64,000 bases of DNA from a bacterium (GTDB taxonomy: Bacteria > Elusimicrobiota > Elusimicrobia > UBA1565 > UBA9628), in assembly GCA_021822495.1 (NCBI GenBank), contig JAKAQO010000001.1, forward strand, positions 576,808-640,807, read 5' to 3'. Positions 7,867-15,526 of the stretch are shown one piece after another. Below the pieces are notes generated by a model that saw only the letters and a program-made list of their open reading frames with translations, did no database searches and was not told where the DNA came from. Position numbers and translations under genes: made by a program. How positions within the stretch are numbered: the first letter of the stretch is position 1; the number at the start of each line of letters is the position of its first letter.

Positions 7867-8681
7867 GCGCTCCTTTTGAGGCGGCGGGGCTTACCGATGT
7901 TGGGCGCGTGCGCGCAAATAATGAGGACTCTTTTTTTTGCGACGGGGAAAAAGGAATTTTTATCGTCGCCGACGGTATGGGCGGGCATAATTCTGGAGAA
8001 GTCGCGAGTTCTTTTGCGGTTTCCCTAGTCAAGGATTTCCTCGTTCAAAAAAGTTCGGATTTCGGTTGCCGAATTTCGTCCGCGGATTTAGAAGCCGGGG
8101 TCAAGGCGGCCAATAGCCTGGTCTACGCCAAAGGGCGCGCTTTGCCCAAGGATTCGGGAATGGGAACCACCTTGGTCTGCGCTTGTGGGGACGGGGAAAC
8201 TCTGACTGTCGCGCATGTGGGAGACAGCCGCGCCTATATTTTGAGAAAGGGCGTTTTATCCTGTTTGACCGAGGATCATTCGGTCGTTCAAGAACAAATT
8301 AGAAGAGGTCTCATTCGGCAAGAAGAGGCGGCCGTTTCCGAGCTTCAAAATCTATTGACTCGGGCGGTGGGGTCAAACCCCGAAGTGGATGTGGATATTT
8401 CCACTCATCCGTTATTTTTTGGAGACCTTCTCCTCCTTGCTTCCGACGGTTTAACTAAAATGGTTCCAGATTTTCGAATTCAAGAGATTTTATCGCGCAA
8501 AGAAGACATATCCACTCTCGCATCGAAACTTGTGTCGGAGGCGCTTAAAGCGGGGGGGCTCGATAACGTGACGGTCGTGGTCGCGCGGGTCCGGAGAGAA
8601 GGAAAAAAATCGCGCCTGGGTTCTTCTTGGTCTAAAGTGAAATCAATTCTCAGAGGGGCTGATGCCAAAACTTCTTCTTAA
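7863..8681 (+). CDS. PP2C-family Ser/Thr protein phosphatase
   Basis: 272 residues; the ATG at 7863 overlaps the kinase stop. All metal-binding PP2C motifs are present: RANNEDSFF, VADGMGGHNSGEVAS, GTTLV, AHVGDSRAY, LLASDGLTKMV and GLDNVTVVVARV. No membrane helix; a basic C-terminal tail follows the domain. Bacterial PP2C (PrpC/Stp-type) enzymes dephosphorylate Ser/Thr sites made by Hanks kinases, so it is the direct antagonist of the upstream kinase. It overlaps the FHA gene by 20 nt. Confidence 0.93.
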   Translation: MSAPFEAAGLTDVGRVRANNEDSFFCDGEKGIFIVADGMGGHNSGEVASSFAVSLVKDFLVQKSSDFGCRISSADLEAGVKAANSLVYAKGRALPKDSGMGTTLVCACGDGETLTVAHVGDSRAYILRKGVLSCLTEDHSVVQEQIRRGLIRQEEAAVSELQNLLTRAVGSNPEVDVDISTHPLFFGDLLLLASDGLTKMVPDFRIQEILSRKEDISTLASKLVSEALKAGGLDNVTVVVARVRREGKKSRLGSSWSKVKSILRGADAKTSS

Positions 8682-9348
8682 GTTTAACGCGGCGGTGCTT
8701 AAGGAAATTAATTTAGGGCGGGAACCTCTTTTGGTCGGAAGGAGCCCTAATAACGACATAGTTATTAATAATCCCGCGGTTTCGTCCAACCATTGCAAAA
8801 TTACCCTGGAAGGCGAAACCTATTATGTCGAGGATTTAGACTCGACCAATGGAACCTATGTCAATGAGAAGAGAATTAAAAAATGCGGCCTTCATAATCA
8901 AGATATCGTTGGCATCGCCAAACATTCCTTGGTTTTTGTTGAACCCCCCGCTTCCGCCGTAGAGGATAAAACCATTTTCTTGACTCCGGAAAAACAATCC
9001 CAGATTCTCGCTCAATCGGTCAAGACTCCGTCAAAACCCGCCGTATTGAAGGTTTTAAAGGGCTTAGCCGGAGAACCAGAATATGAACTCAAAGGGCTCT
9101 CCACCTATATCGGAAAATCGGAAAGAGTCCAAGTTCCGATCAAGGGAACAGGCCTTTTTGGCTCCGCGCCCGAAGTGGCCGCCTCCATCCATCGAAAATC
9201 CGAAGGTTATCATTTAATTGCCGTGGTTCCCGGCTACCCCATTTTAAACGGAGAAAAAGTCTTCGCTTCGGTTCCGCTCAAAGACGGAGATATTTTAGTT
9301 TGCGGCGGGACGACGTTTCAGTTTAACCTGGAAAATTCCGCCGCTTAA
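8662..9348 (+). CDS. double FHA-domain protein
   Basis: 228 residues. The first FHA domain (about 20-95) is canonical: LLVGRSPNNDIVI, VSSNHCKI, and DLDSTNGTYVN, the residues that clamp phosphothreonine. A second half (about 130-225) looks like another, degenerate FHA domain (TYIGKS, ASIHRKSEGYHL, YPILNGEKV, LKDGDILVCGGTTFQF), with weaker binding residues. It probably docks on targets phosphorylated by the operon's kinase. Last gene of the operon; its end overlaps the convergent PAP2 gene by 4 nt. Confidence 0.88.
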   Translation: MPKLLLKFNAAVLKEINLGREPLLVGRSPNNDIVINNPAVSSNHCKITLEGETYYVEDLDSTNGTYVNEKRIKKCGLHNQDIVGIAKHSLVFVEPPASAVEDKTIFLTPEKQSQILAQSVKTPSKPAVLKVLKGLAGEPEYELKGLSTYIGKSERVQVPIKGTGLFGSAPEVAASIHRKSEGYHLIAVVPGYPILNGEKVFASVPLKDGDILVCGGTTFQFNLENSAA

Positions 9349-10001
9349 AACTTTTTTGAGATTCCCACCGACCAATCCCGTCCCGGGATAATCTGGAGAG
9401 TAAACGGCGACTTAAAAAAATGCCGTGCCGCCCAACCCGAGGCGAAACCTAAGGCCATGCCTCCAATAGTGTCAGTCGGATAATGCCCGCGAGCTTCAAC
9501 CCGCGCGGCGGCATCCGCCACGGGCAGAAGAGCGAGGAGATAAGCCATCGGGTGATCAGCTCCATATTCATAGATGAAGGGAGACACCAAGGCTGCGGTA
9601 TTAGAAACATCACTGGAGGGAAAACTTTGGCTTTGGGGACCCGAGAACCAGGCATTGGCCCCCAAGTCCTGGGTTGGGCGGGCTCTTTGAAAAGCGTATT
9701 TAAGTCCGGTATTGGAAACGGAAGCGATGACGGCGGAATCGAGACTTTGCCAGAGAGTTTTCCCAAACCGCGTCTGGGCCCCGTCCCAAATCGCGCTTCC
9801 GGCCGTTAAAGTCGTCATTGCCATCGGAAAATAAGGAGTCGTGAAAATCGCCCAGGGCCCGCTGATATGCGGCGTTCTTGGAGAACAATCAATAAGATTG
9901 GGGCAAGACCACAACGCCTGCGGCAAAAAGAATAAAACAGTCAAAAGAACAAGAATGCGAAAGCGTTCAGTGGCCGGAATTGGGTAAAAAATATTTTTCA
10001 A
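9345..10001 (-). CDS. PAP2-family phosphatase, exported or membrane-associated
   Basis: The start is uncertain. A TTG at 10001 gives an N-terminus with a hydrophobic export segment (ILVLLTVLFFLPQALW) and overlaps accC by 35 nt; the longer ATG frame to 10154 runs deep into accC and is unlikely. PAP2 motifs: KYAFQRARP (motif 1), SFPSSDVSNT (motif 2) and ARVEARGHYPTD (motif 3). Motif 2 is usually PSGH; here Asp replaces His, a variant also seen in some exported PAP2 branches. The motif 3 His nucleophile is kept. Likely substrates are lipid phosphates or pyrophosphates at the outer face of the membrane. Confidence 0.75.
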   Translation of the reverse strand: MKNIFYPIPATERFRILVLLTVLFFLPQALWSCPNLIDCSPRTPHISGPWAIFTTPYFPMAMTTLTAGSAIWDGAQTRFGKTLWQSLDSAVIASVSNTGLKYAFQRARPTQDLGANAWFSGPQSQSFPSSDVSNTAALVSPFIYEYGADHPMAYLLALLPVADAAARVEARGHYPTDTIGGMALGFASGWAARHFFKSPFTLQIIPGRDWSVGISKKF

Positions 10002-11319
10002 CAAAGGAAGTATCGAAATCTCCGGATAAGAAATCTGGGTGAGAAAGAACTTTTTTGTGAAAGTCCCGCGTGGTTTTAATTCCAGAGGTTTCAAGCTCTG
10101 ACAGCGCCCGGAGACTGCGTTTGACCGCATTTCCCCGGTCGGAAGCGAAAACAATGAGCTTGGCGATCAAACTATCGTAAAAACTAGGAACGGTGTATCC
10201 GGCGTAGAGATGGGTGTCAAGCCTGACTCCGCAGCCGCCTGGTAAAACAACCTCAGAAATCTTTCCCGGAGACGGGGCGAAATTATGCTCCGGGTCCTCG
10301 GCGTTAATGCGGTGTTCAATGGAGTGAAAATGAATTTCAGAAGCCCGCGCCTGATCAAAGGGCATTTTTTCGCCCGCAGCCAGGCGTATTTGGGTGTTGA
10401 CCAGATCAAGACCAGTGACCGATTCTGTGACAGGGTGTTCGACTTGGAGGCGAGTGTTGACCTCAATAAAATAGAAATTGCCGTCAGGCCCTAGTAAAAA
10501 TTCAACAGTGCCGACATTGGAATACTTCGCCGCTAAAGCCAGATTTCTCGCCGCGGCCTGCATCTTGGCGCGAATTTCAGGAGTAACCTTGGGAGAAGGA
10601 GATTCCTCGATGAGCTTTTGATGTCGTCTTTGAACGGTGCAGTCTCTTTCAGGAAAAGCAACGACATTTCCAAAATTGTCGGCGGCAATTTGAATTTCCA
10701 CATGCCTTGGGCGTTCAATAAATTTTTCGATATAGACCGAGCCGTCTCCAAAAGCGGCTTGGGCCTCGCTTTGAGCAAGTTTGAGTTGCTCTTCCAGATC
10801 CTTTGGATCGCGGACAAGCCTGAGCCCCTTTCCACCTCCGCCTGAGGCGGCCTTAACCATCACTGGAAAGCCCACGGCCTGGGCTTCTTTCATAAAATTT
10901 TCATCCACCAATCCTTGGGTACCAGGCACAACCGGAACTTTTGCTTCCCGGGCTAGGGTTTTAGCAGTGCTTTTATATCCCAGTTTGCGTATGGCCGCGG
11001 CGGAAGGGCCGATAAAAACAAGGCCGTTTTTGACGCAGGCCTCGGCAAAATCTGCGTTTTCGGATAAAAACCCATATCCCGGGTGAACGGCCTCGGCCTT
11101 GCTTAAGCGCGCGGCGGTTAACAGAGCTTCGGAATTAAGGTAACTCTGTTTGGCCGGAGCCGGGCCGATGCAGTAGGCTTCATCTGCCAGGCGAACATGC
11201 ATCGATTCCCGGTCGGCCTCGGAGTAAACGGCGACGGATTGAATGCCCATTTCCCGGCAGGCTCGGATAACTCGCACTGCGATTTCGCCGCGATTGGCGA
11301 TAAGAATCTTTTTAAACAC
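9967..11319 (-). CDS. accC: biotin carboxylase (acetyl-CoA carboxylase AccC type)
   Basis: 450 residues, the usual length. It starts FKKILIANRGEIAVRVIRA and carries the ATP-grasp loop VKAASGGGGKGLR, the bicarbonate/biotin region ERDCTVQRRHQKLIEESPS, and the metal-site segment FIEVNTRLQVEHPVTE. It carboxylates biotin on a carrier protein using ATP and bicarbonate, the first half-reaction of acetyl-CoA carboxylase. It lies 2 nt downstream of the BCCP-like gene, which lacks the biotin-accepting lysine motif, so its carrier may be encoded elsewhere or the pair may have another task. Confidence 0.95.
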   Translation of the reverse strand: MFKKILIANRGEIAVRVIRACREMGIQSVAVYSEADRESMHVRLADEAYCIGPAPAKQSYLNSEALLTAARLSKAEAVHPGYGFLSENADFAEACVKNGLVFIGPSAAAIRKLGYKSTAKTLAREAKVPVVPGTQGLVDENFMKEAQAVGFPVMVKAASGGGGKGLRLVRDPKDLEEQLKLAQSEAQAAFGDGSVYIEKFIERPRHVEIQIAADNFGNVVAFPERDCTVQRRHQKLIEESPSPKVTPEIRAKMQAAARNLALAAKYSNVGTVEFLLGPDGNFYFIEVNTRLQVEHPVTESVTGLDLVNTQIRLAAGEKMPFDQARASEIHFHSIEHRINAEDPEHNFAPSPGKISEVVLPGGCGVRLDTHLYAGYTVPSFYDSLIAKLIVFASDRGNAVKRSLRALSELETSGIKTTRDFHKKVLSHPDFLSGDFDTSFVEKYFLPNSGH

Positions 11320-11321
11320 GA

Positions 11322-11714
11322 TTATTTTCCGTCCGGTTCTATAAAGAGAAGGGCTTGTCCGTAGGCAACAGGGCTGGAATCTTCAACTAAGATGCGGGCA
11401 GCTCTCCCAGAAGAAGCGACCTTGACCGGAACCGTTTTTCCCGGCAAGGTTTCGATGTATCCAATGGTCTCTTCCGCTAAAAGAGAATTTCCTTCCTCTA
11501 TTTTTTGCGGATGGCCAGGACGGGACCAGCGGAAGGTGCCTATCGCCGGAGCCGAGACGACTTGATAATGGGCCTGGGGCATTTCCGCGAAGGATTCGTC
11601 TGGGTGTTCGGTAGTCGTAAATGAGAATCCCGAACCTTTTTCCTTAAGGGACACCGAAGTAAGATCAGTCGTTTTAACCCAGCCGAGAATTTCTTTAATC
11701 TGTTCCGTTTTCAC
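11322..11714 (-). CDS. accB: BCCP-like protein without the biotinylation motif
   Basis: 130 residues with the AccB layout: N-terminal helix (QIKEILGWV), linker, and a biotinyl-like domain beginning SAPAIGTFRWSRPG and ending VAYGQALLFIEPDG. In the biotinylation hairpin, where AccB proteins have EAMK(L/M)M, this one reads IETLPGKTVPV (Lys93 in PGK), with one extra residue. Reading the other two frames over this stretch does not restore EAMKM, so a simple sequencing frameshift does not explain it. It directly precedes accC. Either a carrier using an altered site, a decoy, or a regulatory subunit. The symbol reflects fold and context, not proven function. Confidence 0.8.
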   Translation of the reverse strand: MKTEQIKEILGWVKTTDLTSVSLKEKGSGFSFTTTEHPDESFAEMPQAHYQVVSAPAIGTFRWSRPGHPQKIEEGNSLLAEETIGYIETLPGKTVPVKVASSGRAARILVEDSSPVAYGQALLFIEPDGK

Positions 11715-11771
11715 GATTCCTCCGGAAAATCTTATTTTCGCCTCAGCTCATTTTAGCATTTTCGTTTCCTG

Positions 11772-12037
11772 AGGGCTTGGAAAGAAATAAGGTATCCATC
11801 TCGGAGGTTCGATGTTGAGACGATTTCAAGGCGCGAGAAGCGAGCATAACGAGTTATGTGAGCGCCGAGCAACGAAGAAATCGGCCAAGAGCGAACCTCC
11901 CCGAAGGGCCGGGGCGATTTTGGGCTGCGCCTTCGTCGTTCGTCGCTTACATAGCTCAAGCTATGCTCGCTCCTCACTTCTCGGCTCGCTCCAAAATCGC
12001 CCCGGCGAGATGGATACCTTATTTCTTTCCAAGCCCT
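11772..12037. repeat. 266-bp branched (three-way) palindromic element
   Basis: This fills most of the only gene-free stretch longer than 300 bases (11715-12150). Outer arms 11772-11803 and 12006-12037 are 32-bp perfect inverted repeats. Inside lie two long hairpins: one with base 11803-11811/11892-11900 and an inner stem 11821-11827/11877-11883, and one with base 11909-11923/11991-12005 (15 bp perfect). The hairpin tips carry related short palindromes (CATAAC-GAG-GTTATG and CATAGC-TCAA-GCTATG-like) flanked by similar AGCGAGC/GAGCG and AACGAAG words, so the two halves look like diverged copies. No convincing gene lies inside. It may be a MITE-like mobile element, a dispersed intergenic palindrome or a structured RNA. 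Confidence 0.8.
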
Positions 12038-12106
12038 TAGGGCGCATTTCTCAAGCGCGGCGGAGGGAAAATAACTGGTAAAATAAATTTGTTTCCGACG
12101 AATGAG

Positions 12107-12135
12107 GGAACTTTTTGGCGAGTTATCCGTATCAA
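12107..12135 (+). promoter_or_regulatory. sigma-E/ECF-type promoter, probably autoregulatory
   Basis: GGAACTTTT at 12107-12115 matches the -35 of sigma-E-type ECF promoters. With 16 bp after GGAACTT comes TATCAA (12130-12135; GTATCAA in context), similar to the ECF -10. It is placed 16 nt before the sigma gene, so the sigma factor probably activates its own operon. Confidence 0.5.
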
Positions 12136-12150
12136 TAGAGACGGGGTTTG

Positions 12151-12690
12151 ATGGCTATGCTTGAAAATCTGATCAAAGAATACGCCGAAAAGGGATATCA
12201 CTTCGCCTTCCGCTTATCCGGAAATACGGAAGAGGCCAAGGATTTGGTCCAGGAAGCTTTTTCCCGCGTTTTGAGCAAATGGAACCGCTATGACGCCTCT
12301 CGCCCCTTTGATCATTATTTCCTCACAATTCTTAAAAATATCTATTACGATTATTCCGCCAAGAAAAGTTCCCGCAACTTGCCCCTGGACGCGCCCGTTG
12401 GCGGCCAAAAGGGCCTTGAGACCTTCGCCGATCAGCTCGCCGACCGAGAAGAACCCCTTTTAGAGCGGCTCATGCGCCGGGAAACGGAAGAGACTGTTGA
12501 ACGCTGCCTCCGCCAAATCGCCAAGGATCACCGCGCTATTTTAACTCTCTGCGATTTGGAAGGCCTTTCCTATGAGAAAATATCCGAAGTCCTGGGCTGT
12601 CCAATAGGAACAGTCAAATCCCGCATTAGAAGGGCCCGGTGCGCGCTCAAAATAAAGCTCTTGGATCAATTTAAGGAGGTCCCTTTATGA
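12151..12690 (+). CDS. ECF-family RNA polymerase sigma factor
   Basis: 179 residues from the ATG at 12151 (a TTG directly before it is less likely). Region 2 covers about 10-75 (EEAKDLVQEAFSRVL, then the -10 recognition part RPFDHYFLTILKNIYYDY). Region 4 covers about 115-170 (DLEGLSYEKISEVLGCPIGTVKSRIRRAR, a helix-turn-helix for the -35). No region 3, typical for ECF sigmas. It heads a five-gene operon with an anti-sigma factor and an RseB-like protein, so it is a sigma-E-type envelope-stress regulator. It overlaps the anti-sigma gene by 4 nt. Confidence 0.92.
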   Translation: MAMLENLIKEYAEKGYHFAFRLSGNTEEAKDLVQEAFSRVLSKWNRYDASRPFDHYFLTILKNIYYDYSAKKSSRNLPLDAPVGGQKGLETFADQLADREEPLLERLMRRETEETVERCLRQIAKDHRAILTLCDLEGLSYEKISEVLGCPIGTVKSRIRRARCALKIKLLDQFKEVPL

Positions 12691-13157
12691 CGTGCGAAAT
12701 CTGGGAAGAAAATCTAAACGCTCTGGTTGACGGAGAATTAAAGGGCGAGGAAAGAGAAAAAACTCTTTTGCACCTCTCCCAATGTCCGACCTGCCAAAAG
12801 GAAAAAGAAATTCTTGTGTTTTTAAAAAAAGGCTCCGCTTCCTCAAGAAATATTCCCGCGATGCCGCAAAATCTCCCCCAGGAAATTATTTCTTCTCTTA
12901 AATTAAAGGAATCTCTTTCTTCACAAAATCAAAACCCGCGATTCTTTAGACTGGCCTTGATTGGCAGCCTTGGCTTTGCGACGGCCATCGCCTTCTTTCT
13001 CCTGAGAACCCGCCAACTTTCCACGCCGCCCTCCCAAGCAGTTTCTCTTAATTGGATGTTGGCCGCCCATAATGAGTATGCGATGAGCTTGCCTCTGTCT
13101 CAAGCGGAATTAGCTCTGCCCTCTGTCAATCAAGACAGCGGAAAGGCGGGAGGGTGA
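12687..13157 (+). CDS. zinc-finger anti-sigma factor, single-pass membrane protein
   Basis: 156 residues. The N-terminus has the zf-HC2/ZAS pattern (LVDGELKGEE, then HLSQCPTCQKE with His and two Cys). One membrane helix follows near 93-110 (LALIGSLGFATAIAFFLL) and then a short periplasmic part. It should hold the upstream sigma factor at the membrane until stress-triggered proteolysis or a redox change releases it. It is encoded directly after the sigma factor and before the RseB-like periplasmic protein, the RpoE-RseA-RseB order. Confidence 0.88.
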   Translation: MTCEIWEENLNALVDGELKGEEREKTLLHLSQCPTCQKEKEILVFLKKGSASSRNIPAMPQNLPQEIISSLKLKESLSSQNQNPRFFRLALIGSLGFATAIAFFLLRTRQLSTPPSQAVSLNWMLAAHNEYAMSLPLSQAELALPSVNQDSGKAGG

Positions 13158-13162
13158 AGGCC

Positions 13163-14176
13163 ATGAAACTCAAACTCTGCGCCAGTCTTTTCGCTTTGCT
13201 TTTAATGGGGACGAGTTCTTTCGCCAAAACCCGTTCTCGGGAGAAACGTCCTCTCCCAAATTCCTGGGACTTAATCGCCGAAAGCCTGTCGGGATCTTCC
13301 GTTCCTTACCAAGGGAAGATGGAAGCAACCCGCTTTCTCAACTCGACTCATACCGTATCTGTCACCGCAATTCGCTTTGCCCCCCCCTATTCCTACCACA
13401 GAGAAGTGTTCAATTCTGACGGCAAGGTCAAAGAAATCGCAATTTCAAATGGGAAAAAAGAATGGGTTTACCGCCGAGACACAAAAGAGTATTGGGAAAT
13501 GCCCTCGCCCGCTCCCTTGGACGAAAAAAAAGAACTCTCAACCCTCAAATCAAATTACGAAGCTTCTCCTCCTGTTCTAAGCCGAGCCGCCGGCCGCCGA
13601 GCCTTTAAGATTGAACTCCGTTCTCGAAAAGACCATGCTTTAGCCCGGGTTTTTTGGCTGGACCCTAAATACGGAGTCATTCTCAAAACCGAGATTTATA
13701 ATGCGAAGGGCCGTTTGAAATCAAAATCCGCCTTTAAAAAAATCCGATTTTTCGTCAAAAAGCGCGTTCCCGCGAAATGGTTTATGTTCAATCCTCCCAA
13801 GAAAGCTCATTCCGCTCAAGAGGACCTCTCTCTTTCAAGGCAAAATGCGCAAAAAGAATTTGGAGTGGCGGCATTAAGCCCTTCCTGGCTCCCGTTTGGG
13901 TACGCGCTCCAAGATATCCGGACCCTCAATCATCAAGGCCACGTCGTCATTCAGGAAGAATTTTCAGACGGCATCAACGCCCTATCCTTATTTGAATATA
14001 AAAATTCCGCTTCGGCTTTTACGGGCGAAAAAATTCCCTTAAAAAAACAAACCGCCTATCTTAAGCGCACCAGCGAAGGAAGAGTATTGAGCTGGAAAGA
14101 AGGTCCATTAACCTTGGTCCTTATTTCGTCTATGGATCAGGACAAACTCATTCGCATCGCCGAGTCAATCCCATGA
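13163..14176 (+). CDS. RseB/MucB-like periplasmic sigma-factor regulator
   Basis: About 337 residues from the ATG at 13163, which has GGGAGG at proper distance; a GTG at 13154 overlapping the anti-sigma stop is possible. Signal peptide LKLCASLFALLLMGTSSFA. The N-terminal half matches the LolA-like MucB/RseB domain (YQGKMEATRF, then YHREVFNSDG and KKEWVYRRDTKEYW). The C-terminal half resembles the small RseB domain (LSPSWLPFGYALQD, then EEFSDGINALSLFEY). RseB binds the anti-sigma periplasmic domain and shields it from proteolysis, and the gene order fits. Similarity is at the pattern level. Confidence 0.75.
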   Translation: MKLKLCASLFALLLMGTSSFAKTRSREKRPLPNSWDLIAESLSGSSVPYQGKMEATRFLNSTHTVSVTAIRFAPPYSYHREVFNSDGKVKEIAISNGKKEWVYRRDTKEYWEMPSPAPLDEKKELSTLKSNYEASPPVLSRAAGRRAFKIELRSRKDHALARVFWLDPKYGVILKTEIYNAKGRLKSKSAFKKIRFFVKKRVPAKWFMFNPPKKAHSAQEDLSLSRQNAQKEFGVAALSPSWLPFGYALQDIRTLNHQGHVVIQEEFSDGINALSLFEYKNSASAFTGEKIPLKKQTAYLKRTSEGRVLSWKEGPLTLVLISSMDQDKLIRIAESIP

Positions 14177-14706
14177 AACCGCAAACGACTCCTCGACAGC
14201 CCTCCTTTCACCCTGTTCTCAGCGCGCGGGATTTAGCCGCGCTTCTCATCTCAATACTCCATCCTATGATTGAAAAAAATGCCAAGATGGAATCCCGATT
14301 AGAAGAAGGTTTTTTAACCGATGTGCCGCCCATTCTTGACGCGCCCACACGTGTGGCTGAACAGATTCCCTTTTCAATCAAATCCGCTAAAAAAGAGAAT
14401 TTTCTGGCTTTCTATCTCAACTCAAGAAATCAGCTCATTTTCTCGGAAACTGTCTCCATTGGAACTCTCTCGGCAAGCCTGGTCCACCCCAGGGAAGTCT
14501 TCGCGCCCGCTATCGAACACTCCTCCGCCGCCCTGATTGTCGCGCACAACCACCCCTCTGGCGACTGCTCCCCTTCTCCTGAAGACAAGGCCGCGACCAA
14601 ACGGCTTAAGGAATCCGGAGAGCTTCTAGGCATCCCTCTTTTGGATCACTTAATCGTGTCTTCTCGGGGGTTCTTCAGCTTTCGTGAAAATGGGCTATTA
14701 TCTTAA
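14173..14706 (+). CDS. RadC-family JAB/MPN domain protein
   Basis: 177 residues, shorter than typical RadC (about 225) because the N-terminal helix-hairpin-helix part is missing or unrecognisable. The JAB1/MPN-like metalloprotease domain is complete: FYLNSRNQLIF, the metal motif AHNHPSGDCSPSPED, and the ending LLDHLIVSSRGFFSF. RadC is linked by name to DNA repair, but its biochemical role is not settled. Its start overlaps the RseB-like stop (ATGA), so it belongs to the sigma operon, an unusual partner. Confidence 0.85.
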   Translation: MKPQTTPRQPSFHPVLSARDLAALLISILHPMIEKNAKMESRLEEGFLTDVPPILDAPTRVAEQIPFSIKSAKKENFLAFYLNSRNQLIFSETVSIGTLSASLVHPREVFAPAIEHSSAALIVAHNHPSGDCSPSPEDKAATKRLKESGELLGIPLLDHLIVSSRGFFSFRENGLLS

Positions 14707-14716
14707 TAGATTCTCC

Positions 14717-15520
14717 ATGAACAGGACTCACGTTTTTTGTCTTTCTTACCTTATAAGTTTATCTGGATGTTCGTCTTATTATTACCATGCCGGGAAATTC
14801 GAGGAAGGAATTGGAAACAAAATCGCGGCCTTTCGCCTCTATGAAAAATTTCTACAGATTGCGCCTCCCTCATCAAAAGTTGTGGAAATTAAATTTCGTT
14901 TAGGCAATTTAGAAGCGAAAGTCTTCCACCGCTGCAATGAGGCCATCCCTGATTACGAGTTCGTCGCGCGCAATGCCTCTCCCCAAAGCCCCCTGTTTAA
15001 AAAAGCGGCTCTTGGGATTCTCAACTGCCCTGATTATTTTCCATTAATTCCGGGACGAACCTGGATTTACGGCGACACGCTCAGTCACGGGAAAAACATG
15101 AAGGACCTTTGGGCAACCCTCAACGGACAAGAAGATAAAAATAGGATTGAAAGCTCTCTCTACGCGGGGAAAAACCTGGTCCGCAGGGAAAAATTCTTAT
15201 TTCAAAAGAGAGATTGGTCAGTGTTCAGAATTGAAGGTCTTTCCGCCGTTCCAATCCTCAAATACCCCTTTCACGCCGGAAACCGCTGGAAATTTGGGAA
15301 CGGCAAAAACGAGCGTCAATTTGAAATCATCGCGGCTTCGTCCACGGTTCAAACCGCAGCCGGAATTTTTTCAGGATGCCTGAAAGTCAAGGAATCTTAC
15401 GGGCGTTTCCCTCATTCCTGGAAATACACCTACTACGCCCCTTTTGTCGGAGAGGTCAAAACGACTGTTGGAGAACCAGGTTTTGAAAGTCCCAACACCG
15501 AACTCATCCGATATCAATAA
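14717..15520 (+). CDS. lipoprotein with TPR-like N-terminal part, unknown function
   Basis: 267 residues from the ATG at 14717, which gives the lipoprotein signal MNRTHVFCLSYLISLSGC; a GTG at 14684 would prepend a non-signal stretch. After the lipid-bearing Cys come helices resembling a tetratricopeptide pair (IGNKIAAFRLYEKFLQIAPP, then FRLGNLEAKVFHRCNEAIPDY), then a beta-rich domain starting near PLIPGRTWIYGD. Possibly an outer-membrane assembly or adaptor lipoprotein. It overlaps RadC if the longer start is used and is the last gene of the sigma operon, so envelope-stress control is likely. Confidence 0.7.
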   Translation: MNRTHVFCLSYLISLSGCSSYYYHAGKFEEGIGNKIAAFRLYEKFLQIAPPSSKVVEIKFRLGNLEAKVFHRCNEAIPDYEFVARNASPQSPLFKKAALGILNCPDYFPLIPGRTWIYGDTLSHGKNMKDLWATLNGQEDKNRIESSLYAGKNLVRREKFLFQKRDWSVFRIEGLSAVPILKYPFHAGNRWKFGNGKNERQFEIIAASSTVQTAAGIFSGCLKVKESYGRFPHSWKYTYYAPFVGEVKTTVGEPGFESPNTELIRYQ

Positions 15521-15526
15521 TAAATC

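Noticed and set aside
10002-10154. Longer ATG start for the PAP2 protein
   Set aside because: It would overlap accC coding by 188 nt and place an uncharacteristic sequence before the export signal.
11812-12081. Overlapping open frames inside the palindromic element
   Set aside because: They arise from the inverted repeat itself, are low-complexity Arg/Ser-rich, have no ribosome site and match no family.
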